Below, piece by piece: positions 1 through 8,437 of a stretch of DNA of 64,000 nucleotides; within the stretch, counting starts at the first letter, position 1, and the number at the start of each line of letters is the position of its first letter. Location: the NCBI RefSeq assembly GCF_000621205.1, contig NZ_KK211233.1:62001-126000 (forward strand). The letters run 5' to 3'. This DNA is from Halotalea alkalilenta DSM 17697. Lineage in GTDB: Bacteria; Pseudomonadota; Gammaproteobacteria; Pseudomonadales; Halomonadaceae. The notes under the pieces were generated by a model. That model was given only the letters and a program-made list of their open reading frames with translations. It had not been told where the DNA came from and made no database searches. Position numbers and translations under genes: made by a program.

Positions 1-45
1 CGGATCTGCCGCCCCGCCGAGACGCTCGATGCCCTGCTCGGATGA
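1..45 (+). CDS. 3' end of a truncated gene, unidentified
   Basis: The first 45 bases read in frame 1 as 14 codons ending AETLDALLG followed by TGA. The gene begins outside the window and cannot be identified. It could be chance, since only 14 codons are visible. Confidence 0.3.
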   Translation, partial: RICRPAETLDALLG

Positions 46-155
46 ATCCCGCCAGCGCACGCTGATCGAGCTTCGTTGACGTGCCATCGGTGGCGTCTTG
101 GCGCTATGCTTGGGCGACGGCGACATCGCCGCGCCATGGATGAATGGGAGCGTGC

Positions 156-347
156 ATGACCACGTACCGTGTTTTCAGTGAGGATCGCTCGGTCGATTTG
201 CTGGTCGAGGCCGAAAACGAACGCGATGCCCTCAATCAAGCCGCACGCGAGAAAGGGTACTCGAGCCACACTCAGATGTGCCGTGACCATGGAGAGGAGT
301 CGGGGGAGGCGGTACTCAAGGCGGTCGAGGTCGAAGTAGGCAATTGA
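156..347 (+). CDS. small hypothetical protein (63 aa)
   Basis: Starts MTTYRVFSEDRSVDLLVEA and is rich in Glu and Asp. The ATG at 156 is preferred over the in-frame ATG at 144 because GGGAG at 146-150 is spaced five bases upstream of it. No domain, signal peptide or membrane segment is recognisable. It resembles the short acidic proteins at 1157 and 1742 in style, all on the same strand. Function unknown. Confidence 0.6.
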   Translation: MTTYRVFSEDRSVDLLVEAENERDALNQAAREKGYSSHTQMCRDHGEESGEAVLKAVEVEVGN

Positions 348-371
348 TTCGCCGCCATCGAGCGACGAATG

Positions 372-395
372 ACGCGCCGCCTTCGGGCGGCGCGT
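372..395. terminator. GC-rich hairpin between convergent small genes
   Basis: Perfect 10-bp arms ACGCGCCGCC and GGCGGCGCGT around a TTCG loop. It lies between the plus-strand ORF ending at 347 and the minus-strand small ORF ending at 408, so it could end both transcripts. There is no clear T-tract, so factor-independent activity is uncertain. Confidence 0.5.
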
Positions 396-407
396 GTGAT
401 ATGGCCT

Positions 408-524
408 TCAGCCGGCTTGCCGCTTCTTGCGCTTGGCGAGCGCCCGCAGCAGCGGATTGTCGGTGGCCAGTCGGCGAAGCTGACGGAGCTCTTCTTCGGA
501 CAGCCATTTCTTCGGCGCGCGCAT
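408..524 (-). CDS. small basic hypothetical protein (38 aa)
   Basis: Reading on the minus strand from ATG at 524 gives MRAPKKWLSEEELRQLRRLA, a short spacer, then a Lys/Arg-rich tail (AKRKKRQAG). The start has a near-perfect ribosome site, GAGGAGGAAA about five bases upstream, which makes translation likely despite the length. The protein looks like a short charged helix with a basic C-terminus; a nucleic-acid-binding or ribosome-associated role is only a guess. It converges on the acidic small gene at 156-347. Confidence 0.55.
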   Translation of the reverse strand: MRAPKKWLSEEELRQLRRLATDNPLLRALAKRKKRQAG

Positions 525-749
525 GGCGTTTCCTCCTCGTTGTGCATCCACTGCAGCTTACTCTTCCAGTATTGCCGAAATTTGACCCTGCGCCAGTGGG
601 GACAGGCTCTTTTTTGGCCATCTCGCCGGACCCATCGATCTCCTTCCTATCGCATGCCCGTCACCTCCAGCCACCCCGCCAAAGTCTTGGGCACGGCCTG
701 CGATAGGGCAGACTATACTTCGCCAACACCGTGGCACTGGGGGTGAGCG
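525..749. other. intergenic spacer with no recognised gene
   Basis: No ORF with a convincing ribosome site was found. A TATACT hexamer near 713-718 could be a -10 for the exported protein starting at 750, but I see no well-spaced -35 partner. Confidence 0.3.
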
Positions 750-1103
750 ATGAACAGATGGTCGATGGGTGCGCTGCTGCTCGTGGTCTGCGCGCCGCTG
801 GCAGCGCAGGAGCTGACTCCCACCGCCTACGTGCAGGCGCTGATCGCGCCGCTTTCGGTAGCGGCCGATCTGGGACGCAACTGCCGCGCGGCGATCTCCT
901 CAGGCGGTGATACAGCGGTCTGCGAACGTTTTCGGCGCTCCGTGCGTCATCTCTCGAGCGAACAGCAGCAGATCGAACGACACTCGCCCCGACCGGTCGA
1001 TACGTCGAGCGTCGCGCCCGAGCTGATGACACGCTTCGATGACCTGTCGCGCGAGCTCCAAGACGATGTGAACTATCTGCGCGCCTATGAGCAGAGTCAG
1101 TGA
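750..1103 (+). CDS. exported hypothetical protein (117 aa)
   Basis: An N-terminal signal peptide is visible: MNRWSMGALLLVVCAPLAAQ, with a hydrophobic core and an AxA-type cleavage site near residue 19, giving a mature protein of about 98 residues. The mature part has two Cys (in RNCRAA and AVCERF) that could form a disulfide in the periplasm, and a charged helical C-terminus. GGGGGTGAGCG precedes the ATG. No family is recognised. Confidence 0.7.
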   Translation: MNRWSMGALLLVVCAPLAAQELTPTAYVQALIAPLSVAADLGRNCRAAISSGGDTAVCERFRRSVRHLSSEQQQIERHSPRPVDTSSVAPELMTRFDDLSRELQDDVNYLRAYEQSQ

Positions 1104-1156
1104 AGGATATGGCCAGAGCCGTTTGTGGCCGGAAAAGCCAGATGAGGGAGTGACCG

Positions 1157-1306
1157 ATGCAGCGTGAATACGAGATTCGAGCGATAAAAGGGGGCTGGGT
1201 GCTGGTCGAAGTCAGCGACAACGAAGATATCGAGATCGAGCGTTTCGAGGATCGCCAGGACGCCCAAACGCTGAAGCAGGAGCTCGAGACTCAGCAGAAT
1301 TCATAG
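1157..1306 (+). CDS. small acidic hypothetical protein (49 aa)
   Basis: Starts at ATG 1157 after GGGAG at 1146-1150 and reads MQREYEIRAIKGGWVLVEVS, then an acidic stretch DNEDIEIERFEDRQDAQ, ending at TAG 1304-1306. The pattern suggests a short beta hairpin followed by a helix. No family is recognised. It follows the exported protein by 53 bases on the same strand and may be cotranscribed with it. Confidence 0.5.
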   Translation: MQREYEIRAIKGGWVLVEVSDNEDIEIERFEDRQDAQTLKQELETQQNS

Positions 1307-1741
1307 CTCTCTGGCGTCGGGTAAGTTCGCCCTGTTTCCAGTTCTTCTCGCGTGGCTGGTGCAGCTGGCCGATATCGCCGCGCAGGCCGTTCACGGCCCG
1401 CGCGGCGCATCCAATGAAAATTCCACCATGTCCGGTCGAGACCGCCAAAGGCGGGGTGGCTCATCGTGGCTTTCGATGATCCTCGCCATTTCTTTGCGTC
1501 ATCGAGTATCGCCATTATCGCGACGGTGATGGCGCTCTCGCTCGTCTACTTTGCTTGTATGAGTCGAACGATCTTTATAGCCCGATGATCGTTTTGGCCG
1601 TTTTGTTGACGATACGAGCGAGGGTGGTAAGTCCGTATATTCTGAATGGATATAAATTCGGAAAATTCCCACAGCGCAATCGAGGTAGGATGCCGGCGGT
1701 TTAGCGATTGACCAGCCCGGGAAGGGTGGTAAGGAGCCTAT
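1307..1741. other. 435-bp spacer, relatively AT-rich at its right end; possible 40-aa membrane peptide
   Basis: No conserved gene is visible. A GTG-started ORF at 1466-1588 would encode a 40-aa peptide with one hydrophobic stretch (SIAIIATVMALSLVYFA), but its ribosome site (GGGGTGG) is poor. The part near 1620-1675 is AT-rich (GTATATT, TATAAATT) and may hold the promoter for the small gene at 1742. Confidence 0.3.
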
Positions 1742-1876
1742 ATGCAGCAGTCCGAAGAGCAGCAGTGGGTGTTACGTCTCGATGCGATTCTGAGTGAGGC
1801 CGAAAGCGACGAGGAGATCGAGCGGATGCTCGAGCTGCTCGACCAATGGGCCGACGAACAGCTCTCGGTCTCGTAA
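1742..1876 (+). CDS. small acidic hypothetical protein (44 aa)
   Basis: ATG at 1742 follows a strong AAGGAG site with six-base spacing. The product begins MQQSEEQQWVLRLDAILSEA and is a Glu/Leu-rich predicted helix (SDEEIERMLELLDQWADEQL), ending at TAA 1874-1876. It could be a coiled-coil or protein-binding helix. No family is recognised. Its downstream neighbour adhP is convergent. Confidence 0.55.
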   Translation: MQQSEEQQWVLRLDAILSEAESDEEIERMLELLDQWADEQLSVS

Positions 1877-1975
1877 GTCGCAGGCGCGTTCCTGCAACGA
1901 GCGAGGCGACCGTCAGGCCGCCTCGATGAGCGATCCCCGCCAGATGGGAGCGGGATCGGCCGATGCCAAGGTGTA

Positions 1976-3004
1976 TCAGGCGTTCAGGTCGAGCACGATA
2001 CGCCCGTTGATCTTGCCCTCGTGCATGCTCGCGAAGATATCGTTGATGTCTTCGAGCTTGCCTGGCGCCACGGTGGCTTTGACCTTGCCCTCACCGGCGA
2101 AGTCGAGCGCCTCCTGGAGATCGAGCCGAGTGCCGACGATCGAACCGCGCACGGTGGTGCCATTGAGCACCATGTCGAAGATCGATAGCGAGAACTCGCC
2201 CGGGGGCAGCCCGTTGAGGGTGATGGTGCCGCCACGCCGGGTGATCCCCATCGCCTGCTGGAAGGCGATCGGCGAGACTGCGGTGACCAGCGCGCCGTGA
2301 GCGCCGCCTATCTCGCTCTTGGCGAACTTGGCCGGATCGGTGACCCGGGCGTTGACCGTAAGATCGGCGCCAAGCGACTTGGCCAGGTCGAGCTTCGCGT
2401 CGTCGACGTCCACCGCGATCACGTTGAGCCCCATCGCCTTGGCATACTGCACCGCGACGTGGCCGAGACCGCCGATCCCCGAGATCGCCACCCACTGACC
2501 GGGTTTGGTCTCGGTCATCTTCAGGCCTTTGTAGACCGTCACCCCAGCGCAGAGAATCGGCGCGATCTCGATGAAGTCCGACCCGGCCGGCAGGTGGCCG
2601 ACGTAATTGGCGTCGGCCAGCGCGTACTGGGCGAAGCCGCCGTTGACCGAATAGCCACCGTTTTGCTGCTTCTCGCACAGTGTTTCCCAGCCGCCGAGGC
2701 AGTGTTCACAGTGGCCGCAGGCGGAGTAGAGCCATGGGATGCCGACGCGATCGCCTTCCTTGATGTGGCTGACACCAGCGCCTACCGCGACGACGTTGCC
2801 GACGCCTTCGTGACCGGGGATGAACGGCGGGTTGGGTTTCACCGGCCAATCACCCTCGGCGGCATGAAGGTCGGTATGGCAGACGCCGCAGGCCTCGATC
2901 TTGACCAGCAGCTCACCGGGTCCGGGACGCGGGACCTCGACCTCCTCGATCACCAGCGGTTGGCCGAACTCGCGCACTACCGCGGCTTTCATCGTCTTGT
3001 CCAT
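1976..3004 (-). CDS. adhP: zinc-dependent alcohol dehydrogenase AdhP
   Basis: This 342-aa medium-chain dehydrogenase oxidises ethanol and related primary alcohols with NAD+. Catalytic zinc ligands are visible: Cys42 in ACGVCHTD, His65 in PGHEG and Cys151 in ILCAGVT. The structural-zinc cysteines lie at about 96, 99, 102 and 110. The Rossmann motif GIGGLG is at about 175-180. Length is typical of AdhP. It lies 55 bp downstream of the acetaldehyde dehydrogenase gene on the same strand, so the pair probably converts ethanol to acetate and may share the sigma-54 promoter upstream of exaC. GGAGAGAG precedes the ATG. Confidence 0.92.
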   Translation of the reverse strand: MDKTMKAAVVREFGQPLVIEEVEVPRPGPGELLVKIEACGVCHTDLHAAEGDWPVKPNPPFIPGHEGVGNVVAVGAGVSHIKEGDRVGIPWLYSACGHCEHCLGGWETLCEKQQNGGYSVNGGFAQYALADANYVGHLPAGSDFIEIAPILCAGVTVYKGLKMTETKPGQWVAISGIGGLGHVAVQYAKAMGLNVIAVDVDDAKLDLAKSLGADLTVNARVTDPAKFAKSEIGGAHGALVTAVSPIAFQQAMGITRRGGTITLNGLPPGEFSLSIFDMVLNGTTVRGSIVGTRLDLQEALDFAGEGKVKATVAPGKLEDINDIFASMHEGKINGRIVLDLNA

Positions 3005-3059
3005 TGCACTCTCTCCTAGGTTTCTCTGCTTCGGGGCTCTTCGCTTGCTCGATGACGGA

Positions 3060-4580
3060 TCAAAATAGACCTATCGGCTTGGGGTCGTAGCTCACGAGTA
3101 AATTCTTGGTCTGCTGGTAGTGGTCGAGGATCATCTTGTGGGTCTCGCGACCGATCCCCGATTTCTTGTAGCCGCCGAAGGCCGCATGGGCCGGATATAG
3201 ATGATAGCAGTTGGTCCACACGCGCCCGGCCTGGATGGCCCGGCCCATGCGATAGGCGCGGTTGATGTCGCGAGTCCAGACCCCGGCGCCGAGACCGAAT
3301 TCGGTATCGTTGGCGATGGCGAGCGCTTCCGCCTCGTCCTCGAAAGTGGCGATCGCCACCACCGGGCCGAAGATCTCCTCCTGGAACACCCGCATCTTGT
3401 TGCTGCCCTTGAGCAGCGTCGGCTGGATGTAATAGCCCTTGGAGAGACTGCCTTCGAGCCGTTCGGCGCGTCCGCCCGAAAGCAGCTCCGCTCCTTCGCC
3501 GCGTGCGATCTCGAGATACGACATGATCTTGTCGAACTGCTGTTCCGAGGCCTGTGCGCCGACCATCGTCTCGGTGTCGAGGGGATCACCGCGTTTGATC
3601 GTGGCTACCTTGTCGAGCACTCGCTGCATGAAGGCGTCGTAGATCGAGGATTGGATCAATGCGCGCGAGGGGCAGGTGCAGACCTCGCCCTGGTTGAAGA
3701 AGCCGAGCACCAGCCCTTCTGCGGCCTTTTCGATGAAGCTGTCCTCGGCCTGCATGATGTCTTCGAAGAAGATGTTCGGCGACTTGCCGCCGAGTTCGAC
3801 GGTGCTCGGGATGATGTTCTCCGCCGCGCAGTGGAGGATGTGGGAACCCACTGGGGTGGAGCCGGTGAAGGCGATCTTGGCGATGCGCTTGCTGGTCGCC
3901 AGCGCCTCGCCCGCTTCCCTGCCGAAGCCGTGGACGATGTTCAGCGTGCCGGCCGGGAGCAGGTCGTTGACGAGCTCTGCGAACAGAGTGATCGACAGCG
4001 GCGTCTGCTCGGCGGGCTTGAGCACCACGCAGTTGCCGGCGGCCAGTGCCGGCGCGAGCTTCCAGGCCGCCATCAGCAGCGGGAAGTTCCAAGGGATGAT
4101 CTGGCCGACCACGCCGAGCGGTTCGTGGAAGTGATAGGCGGTGGTGTACTCATCGATTTCCGCAAGGCTTCCCTCCTGGGCGCGAATGACGCCTGCGAAA
4201 TAGCGGAAGTGATCGGCGGCCAGCGGTACATCGGCGTTGAGCGTCTCGCGGATCGGTTTGCCGTTGTCCCAGCTTTCGGCGACGGCGAGCTTCTCAAGAT
4301 TCTGCTCCATCCGATCGGCGATCGCGAGCAGTATCAGCGAGCGCTGCTGCGGCGACAGCTTGCCCCAGGCCGGCGCCGCGGCGTGAGCGGCATCGAGGGC
4401 GCGGTCGATATCGGCGGCGCTGGAACGCGGGAACTCAGCGATATCGTTGCCGGTGACCGGAGAAGAATTGCTGAAGTACTTCCCTTCGATCGGCGCGACG
4501 AATTCGCCGCCGATGAAGTTGCCGTAGCGGGAGGCGAAGTCGACGATGGCACCGGGTGAGCCAGGGTGAACGTATTGCAT
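3060..4580 (-). CDS. exaC: NAD+-dependent acetaldehyde dehydrogenase (ExaC/AldB type)
   Basis: This 506-aa aldehyde dehydrogenase oxidises acetaldehyde to acetate in the cytoplasm. It shows the family signatures: [20 protein letters not shown] near 163-182, the general-base Glu262 in VELGGK, and catalytic Cys301 in [11 protein letters not shown]. Length and N-terminus (HPGS...YGNFIGGEF) match Pseudomonas ExaC from memory. It is divergent from an AcoR-type activator. A -24/-12 promoter ends about 45 bp upstream of the start, so expression is probably sigma-54-dependent and aldehyde/alcohol-induced. adhP follows at 55 bp. Confidence 0.93.
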   Translation of the reverse strand: MQYVHPGSPGAIVDFASRYGNFIGGEFVAPIEGKYFSNSSPVTGNDIAEFPRSSAADIDRALDAAHAAAPAWGKLSPQQRSLILLAIADRMEQNLEKLAVAESWDNGKPIRETLNADVPLAADHFRYFAGVIRAQEGSLAEIDEYTTAYHFHEPLGVVGQIIPWNFPLLMAAWKLAPALAAGNCVVLKPAEQTPLSITLFAELVNDLLPAGTLNIVHGFGREAGEALATSKRIAKIAFTGSTPVGSHILHCAAENIIPSTVELGGKSPNIFFEDIMQAEDSFIEKAAEGLVLGFFNQGEVCTCPSRALIQSSIYDAFMQRVLDKVATIKRGDPLDTETMVGAQASEQQFDKIMSYLEIARGEGAELLSGGRAERLEGSLSKGYYIQPTLLKGSNKMRVFQEEIFGPVVAIATFEDEAEALAIANDTEFGLGAGVWTRDINRAYRMGRAIQAGRVWTNCYHLYPAHAAFGGYKKSGIGRETHKMILDHYQQTKNLLVSYDPKPIGLF

Positions 4581-4624
4581 GGTGCGCTCCTTAATGCGAA
4601 TGAAGGTATTTCCGCCGAGATAGG

Positions 4625-4641
4625 AGCAAAGCCTGGACCAA
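4625..4641 (-). promoter_or_regulatory. sigma-54 (-24/-12) promoter for exaC-adhP
   Basis: On the minus strand the element reads TTGGTCCAGGCTTTGCT. The GG and GC dinucleotides are exactly 12 bases apart, as sigma-54 promoters require, against consensus TGGCACG-N4-TTGCW. It sits about 45 bp before the exaC start, and an A/T-rich tract (4642-4665) upstream could help DNA bending. The divergent gene encodes a sigma-54 activator, which supports the assignment. Confidence 0.75.
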
Positions 4642-4710
4642 TAATTTTTTTTCTTTTATTTTCAGTCAATTGATGCCTTTTTTGCCGTGTGCGATCGGCG
4701 CTAGGGTGTG

Positions 4711-4777
4711 CCTGCGACGTGACGCAGGTGTGACACTTTGTCACACCTCTGGGGCAGTGCCGACCAATGTCACATTG
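4711..4777. promoter_or_regulatory. cluster of palindromes, candidate activator (UAS) sites
   Basis: Three inverted repeats lie in 67 bp. An imperfect one at 4711-4728 has arms CCTGCG/CGCAGG. A perfect 10-bp pair at 4726-4735 and 4739-4748 (AGGTGTGACA and TGTCACACCT around CTT) follows. The third, at 4765-4777, is CAATGT-C-ACATTG. The shared core is TGTGACA/TGTCACA. They lie about 70-150 bp upstream of the -24/-12 promoter, where an enhancer-binding protein would bind, so the divergent AcoR-like protein is the likely ligand. Spacing between the half sites differs from the CRP consensus. Confidence 0.65.
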
Positions 4778-4922
4778 CCCTCATCGCCTCGCCCTAGCAT
4801 GCTGTTTGAAAACTTGATCGATTTACTGGGAAAATCAACGACGCCGCTGGCGATGCCTGCCTCGTTTGGCAACGACCGGGCTCGATTCAAGCGTTTCACC
4901 GATTAAGCCGAGGTAGTGGACG

Positions 4923-6848
4923 ATGCACGACTCGACGCCCCACCACGCGCGTCAGGTGTGGGAGGTGGGACAGGACCCCCACGCTTTGCTTGCTTCCAGC
5001 ACCGATCCCGCGATCGCCCATTCATGGCATCGCTGTCTCGCCGAGCACCGTCTCGATCCTTCCCGCCCCTTGCCGCCCCAAGTGCTCGAATACCACCAAC
5101 TGCGCAGCCGTCGCCAGCGCCTCGAACCGCTGCTCGAGCTTTCCCGTCACGCGGTAGCGGGGCTCGAACGCACCCTTGGCGAGCGTGGCCAAGCGATCCT
5201 GATCACCGACGCCGATGGCGTGATTCTGGAAAGCGCGGTGCACGATGGTGATCGAGACGATTTCATCGCTGCGGGGCTCTGCGAAGGGGCCGACTGGAGC
5301 GAGGGATGGGAGGGTACCAATGGTATCGGCACCTGTGTGGTCGAACGTCAGGCGCTGACCATTCACCGTGACGAACACTTCCGCGTCAGGCATACCATAT
5401 TGAGCTGTTCGGCGGCGCCGATATTCGCACCCGATCATGCGCTGCTCGCGGTGCTCGACGTCTCCTCGGTGCGTGGTGACGTCCATCGCCATGGCCAGTT
5501 CCACGTCACCGCCCAGGTCGCCTTCGCCGCGCGGGCGCTCGAGCATGGCTACTTCCTGCGCCAGTACGAGGCGCACACGGTGCTGCGTTTTCGCACGGTG
5601 CCGGGGCTGCTCGGCATGTACTGCGAGGGCTTGATCGCCCTCGATGGCAACGGACGGGTGCTGGCGATCAACCGCACGGCCTGCGAGCTGCTCCATCGCA
5701 GCCGTGAGCGGCTGCTCGGTGCGTCGCTGACGGCGATCTTCAGCTTCGGCACCGGCGCGCAGGACGAGCTCGAAAGTGGCCAGGAGCTGCTGATCCATGA
5801 CCTCGATGGCCGCGCGTTCAAGCTGATTCGTGCCCGCGGTGCTCGCCCAAGGATCGAACGGCGTCCGCCCAGGACCGCGAGGCTACCGGTTACCACTGAG
5901 TCGCTCGAAGCTCCCGCGGTGCCTGGGCTCTATTGGCGAGACCCCGCGCTGCTCGCCGAGCTCTCCCGGGCCAGGCGAGTCTACGAGCACGACATTCCGC
6001 TGCTGCTCCAGGGCGAGACCGGCACCGGCAAGGAGGCGTTCGCGCGTACCCTGCACCAGAGCGCGTCGCGGGCGGATGCGCCTTTCGTCGCGCTGAACTG
6101 CGCTGCCATCCCCGAGGCGCTGATCGAGAGCGAGCTGTTCGGCTATCGCGGCGGCAGTTTCACCGGGGCGCGGCGCGAAGGGATGCGTGGCAAGCTGCTC
6201 GAAGCCAACGGCGGCACCTTGTTCCTGGATGAGATCGGCGACATGCCCTTGGGGTTGCAGACCCGGCTGCTGCGGGTGCTGGAGGAGCGTCAGGTCACCC
6301 CGCTGGGGGGCGAACCCTGTGCTCTCGACGTGCGCATCGTCGCCGCCAGCCTGCATGAACTGAGGGAGCGGGTCGCGACCGGCGCTTTCCGCGAGGATCT
6401 GTTCTATCGACTCAACGGATTGAGCATTCGACTGCCGCCGCTGCGCGAACGCGCCGACCGCGAGGCGCTCATCGATGGTCTGCTCGCCGAGTTCGCCGCC
6501 GGACGGCCGCTCGAACTGGACGCCGAGGCCCGGCGCGCGCTGCTCCGCCATCCCTGGCCCGGCAACGTGCGTCAGCTACGCAACCAGCTGCGTACTCTGG
6601 CCGCGCTCGATGACGATGGGGTGATCTCGTTCGACGAGCTGCCGCTCGAACTGCGCGAAGGAGGACGACGCGCCGCTCTCGTCCCGGCGCAGGAGGAGGG
6701 GGTGCTGGAGAACGCCGAGCGACGCACGCTGCTCGAGCTGCTCGAACAGAACCACTGGCAGGTCTCGCGGGTCGCCGAGCGCGTCGGGGTGAGCCGCAAC
6801 ACGCTCTATCGCAAGCTGCGCAAGCACGGCATCCAGCGTCCCGCCTGA
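4923..6848 (+). CDS. acoR: sigma-54-dependent activator, AcoR family
   Basis: This 641-aa regulator has an N-terminal GAF-type sensor with the AcoR-typical WEGTNGIGT motif (about 125-135), then a PAS-like segment near 225-290. The AAA+ domain follows, with Walker A GETGTGKE near 363, sigma-54 contact loop GSFTGA (consensus GAFTGA) near 410, and Walker B GTLFLDEIGD near 430. It ends with a Fis-type helix-turn-helix (VAERVGVSRNTLYRKLRKHG). It is divergent from exaC-adhP and most likely activates them in response to alcohol, acetoin or aldehyde; the effector cannot be read from the sequence. GAGG precedes the start. Confidence 0.9.
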   Translation: MHDSTPHHARQVWEVGQDPHALLASSTDPAIAHSWHRCLAEHRLDPSRPLPPQVLEYHQLRSRRQRLEPLLELSRHAVAGLERTLGERGQAILITDADGVILESAVHDGDRDDFIAAGLCEGADWSEGWEGTNGIGTCVVERQALTIHRDEHFRVRHTILSCSAAPIFAPDHALLAVLDVSSVRGDVHRHGQFHVTAQVAFAARALEHGYFLRQYEAHTVLRFRTVPGLLGMYCEGLIALDGNGRVLAINRTACELLHRSRERLLGASLTAIFSFGTGAQDELESGQELLIHDLDGRAFKLIRARGARPRIERRPPRTARLPVTTESLEAPAVPGLYWRDPALLAELSRARRVYEHDIPLLLQGETGTGKEAFARTLHQSASRADAPFVALNCAAIPEALIESELFGYRGGSFTGARREGMRGKLLEANGGTLFLDEIGDMPLGLQTRLLRVLEERQVTPLGGEPCALDVRIVAASLHELRERVATGAFREDLFYRLNGLSIRLPPLRERADREALIDGLLAEFAAGRPLELDAEARRALLRHPWPGNVRQLRNQLRTLAALDDDGVISFDELPLELREGGRRAALVPAQEEGVLENAERRTLLELLEQNHWQVSRVAERVGVSRNTLYRKLRKHGIQRPA

Positions 6849-6891
6849 GGCGGGGCGCATGCCCGGGCGCCATCGGCCGGTCCCGGGCGGA

Positions 6892-7926
6892 TCAAAAGTA
6901 GAGCATCAGCACACCCAGCGCATAGATCGACAGCATCAGTACGCCCTCGAAGCCGATGCTGCCCCAGCCTTTCGCCTGCCGGATCAGCAGTCCCGCGAGC
7001 AGCATCGCCGTCATCAGCAAAGACAGCGTGGTTACCAGCAGTTCATCGTTGCCGGCGGCGTGATAGAGCGAGCCGCCTCGGTAGGCGAGATCGCCGATCG
7101 CCAGGTTGAGCACATCGAGGCTGTTGCCGCCGATGATCATCGAAATCGCCAGGGCCGTGGCCCCCCGCTTGACCGCGACCACCGAGGTCACCGTCTCCGG
7201 CAGGGCGTTGATCAGCCCCATCATCACCGCGCCGACGAAGCCGGCGCGAAGCCCTGACTCCTCGACGATCGACTGGCCGGCATTGGAGACCGCCCAGCCG
7301 CCCAGTGAAACGCCCAGCGCCAAGAGCAGGAACACTGCCCATAGCCATGGCGTACCGTGGCAGTCGGTCTGCCCGGCCGCGTCCGACTCCGGATGAGTGG
7401 TGGGAGTGCGTACCGGTCGCCACATCGGCGCCTCGCCGTTGCGCTTGATCAGCATCAGGCCACCGAGATAGAACGCCAGCAGGGCAAGGCTTGCGGGATG
7501 CACGCCGAGCAGTTGCAGGTCCGGGGTGAAAGTAGCGACCAGGGCGATCGACAGCATGCCGATCAGCAGGCAGCCGAGCAGCAGGTTGGTCAGCGACGCG
7601 GCGGCGTGTTCGAGATTGCCACGGCGGTAGAAGATGTCAGCGATCGCGATCGCCATGGTCTGCGCGCTGATACCGCCGACCGCGTTGCTGTAGGCGAGCT
7701 GGGGCTGGTCATCGATCGCACTGACCACGGTGATCACGATGCCCGAGAGAGACGTGGCGAGCCCGAAGAAGATCGAGCCGAATAGCGCATCGCCCCAGCC
7801 GGTACGGCTGGCCAGCACTTGGCCGGCCAGGGTCAGTTGGATACAACCGGCGATCGTCAGCAGTGCGGCGATCCCGAACACGATGAAGCTGATTTGGAGC
7901 GTCCAAGGGGGAAGCAGCGCTTCCAT
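6892..7926 (-). CDS. sodium/calcium exchanger family membrane protein
   Basis: A 344-aa integral membrane protein of the CaCA cation antiporter superfamily with about ten hydrophobic segments and two inverted alpha repeats. Repeat one holds SNAVGGISAQTMAIAIADIF and repeat two holds GGNSLDVLNLAIGDL, the ion-binding helices. The longer upstream reading (to 8067) is rejected because ATG 7926 has CTGGAGA about seven bases upstream and begins with a clean first membrane helix. It converges with acoR. The transported ion cannot be told. Confidence 0.8.
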   Translation of the reverse strand: MEALLPPWTLQISFIVFGIAALLTIAGCIQLTLAGQVLASRTGWGDALFGSIFFGLATSLSGIVITVVSAIDDQPQLAYSNAVGGISAQTMAIAIADIFYRRGNLEHAAASLTNLLLGCLLIGMLSIALVATFTPDLQLLGVHPASLALLAFYLGGLMLIKRNGEAPMWRPVRTPTTHPESDAAGQTDCHGTPWLWAVFLLLALGVSLGGWAVSNAGQSIVEESGLRAGFVGAVMMGLINALPETVTSVVAVKRGATALAISMIIGGNSLDVLNLAIGDLAYRGGSLYHAAGNDELLVTTLSLLMTAMLLAGLLIRQAKGWGSIGFEGVLMLSIYALGVLMLYF

Positions 7927-8099
7927 CGAAAATCTCCAGGCCGGGCCAACGGGCATGTGGTCGCGACGAGCGGGTCCAATGAATTTCCCTTCACCCAGCT
8001 TAGGTAGTGTTGAACCAACCGCAATGCCGCTTCGCCATCCGCTCGTCGGGATGCCCGGCGATGACAACCGCCTCGGTCGTTGCCGCTCCGGTCCGGAGG

Positions 8100-8272
8100 C
8101 CGGCGTACTAAGTGGGCTCGTCGATTCGAACGGTGAGGGAACCGATCAGCGGGATCGGGGTCTCAATCCAGTATGCACGGACGCTTAAGCCACGGATGGA
8201 GCGGGCAGGAAGCTCGAACATAGGATGTAGCGCTGCACAAGACGACAGGCCTGCGAGGGCCTGTCGTCTTTT
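8100..8272 (+). ncRNA. putative GGA-rich small RNA (CsrA/RsmA-binding type?)
   Basis: Between two divergent genes, a stretch without a plausible ORF carries seven GGA trinucleotides at 8138, 8152, 8179, 8194, 8198, 8208 and 8223, then a very strong intrinsic terminator at 8239-8272. Repeated GGA motifs before a terminator are the hallmark of RsmY/RsmZ/CsrB RNAs. I could not find a GacA box (TGTAAG-N6-CTTACA) upstream, and the 5' end is unknown, so the left boundary is approximate. It could equally be another regulatory RNA. Confidence 0.35.
8239..8272 (+). terminator. strong intrinsic terminator
   Basis: Perfect 13-bp stem (8239-8251 with 8258-8270; arms AAGACGACAGGCC and GGCCTGTCGTCTT) with a six-base loop, running into TTTT. 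It is not adjacent to the 3' end of any plus-strand protein gene, which implies an RNA transcript upstream of it. Confidence 0.85.
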
Positions 8273-8437
8273 CGACTGTACGCTGCGTTCTTCATCCTCC
8301 TCGCCGGGGCGCTGCGCGAGGCGAGCGAATCCTGATACTGTCGAGGCAGGTCGAGCGTGCCGCGAGCGATCGCTTCGCGGCACGAACTTCATCCCCGCCC
8401 CTGGAGGGGCATCTCAACGGCAGGAGGCCTGGGCGGC

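Noticed and set aside
1466-1588. A 40-aa membrane peptide as a firm gene
   Set aside because: The start is GTG with a poor ribosome site, and other frames nearby are equally open; kept only as a possibility in the spacer description.
2297-3019. Long plus-strand ORFs opposite adhP, exaC, hydroxylase and other genes (for example 2297-3019, 3201-4559, 11402-12475, 31879-33150)
   Set aside because: These mirror the third-codon GC bias of real genes on the opposite strand, have no recognisable domain and often no ribosome site.
4726-4748. A CRP site, because of TGTGA...TCACA
   Set aside because: The spacing between the half sites is seven bases, not the six of CRP, and the palindrome extends as a different 10-bp inverted repeat; an enhancer-binding protein site fits better.
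8007-8067. Longer N-terminus of the CaCA exchanger (to 8067)
   Set aside because: The extension has no hydrophobic or family resemblance, and ATG 7926 has a good ribosome site and starts at the first helix.
8125-8140. A GTTCGAATC-like T-loop (minus strand near 8125-8135), suggesting a tRNA
   Set aside because: No acceptor or anticodon arm and no CCA end can be folded around it on either strand.
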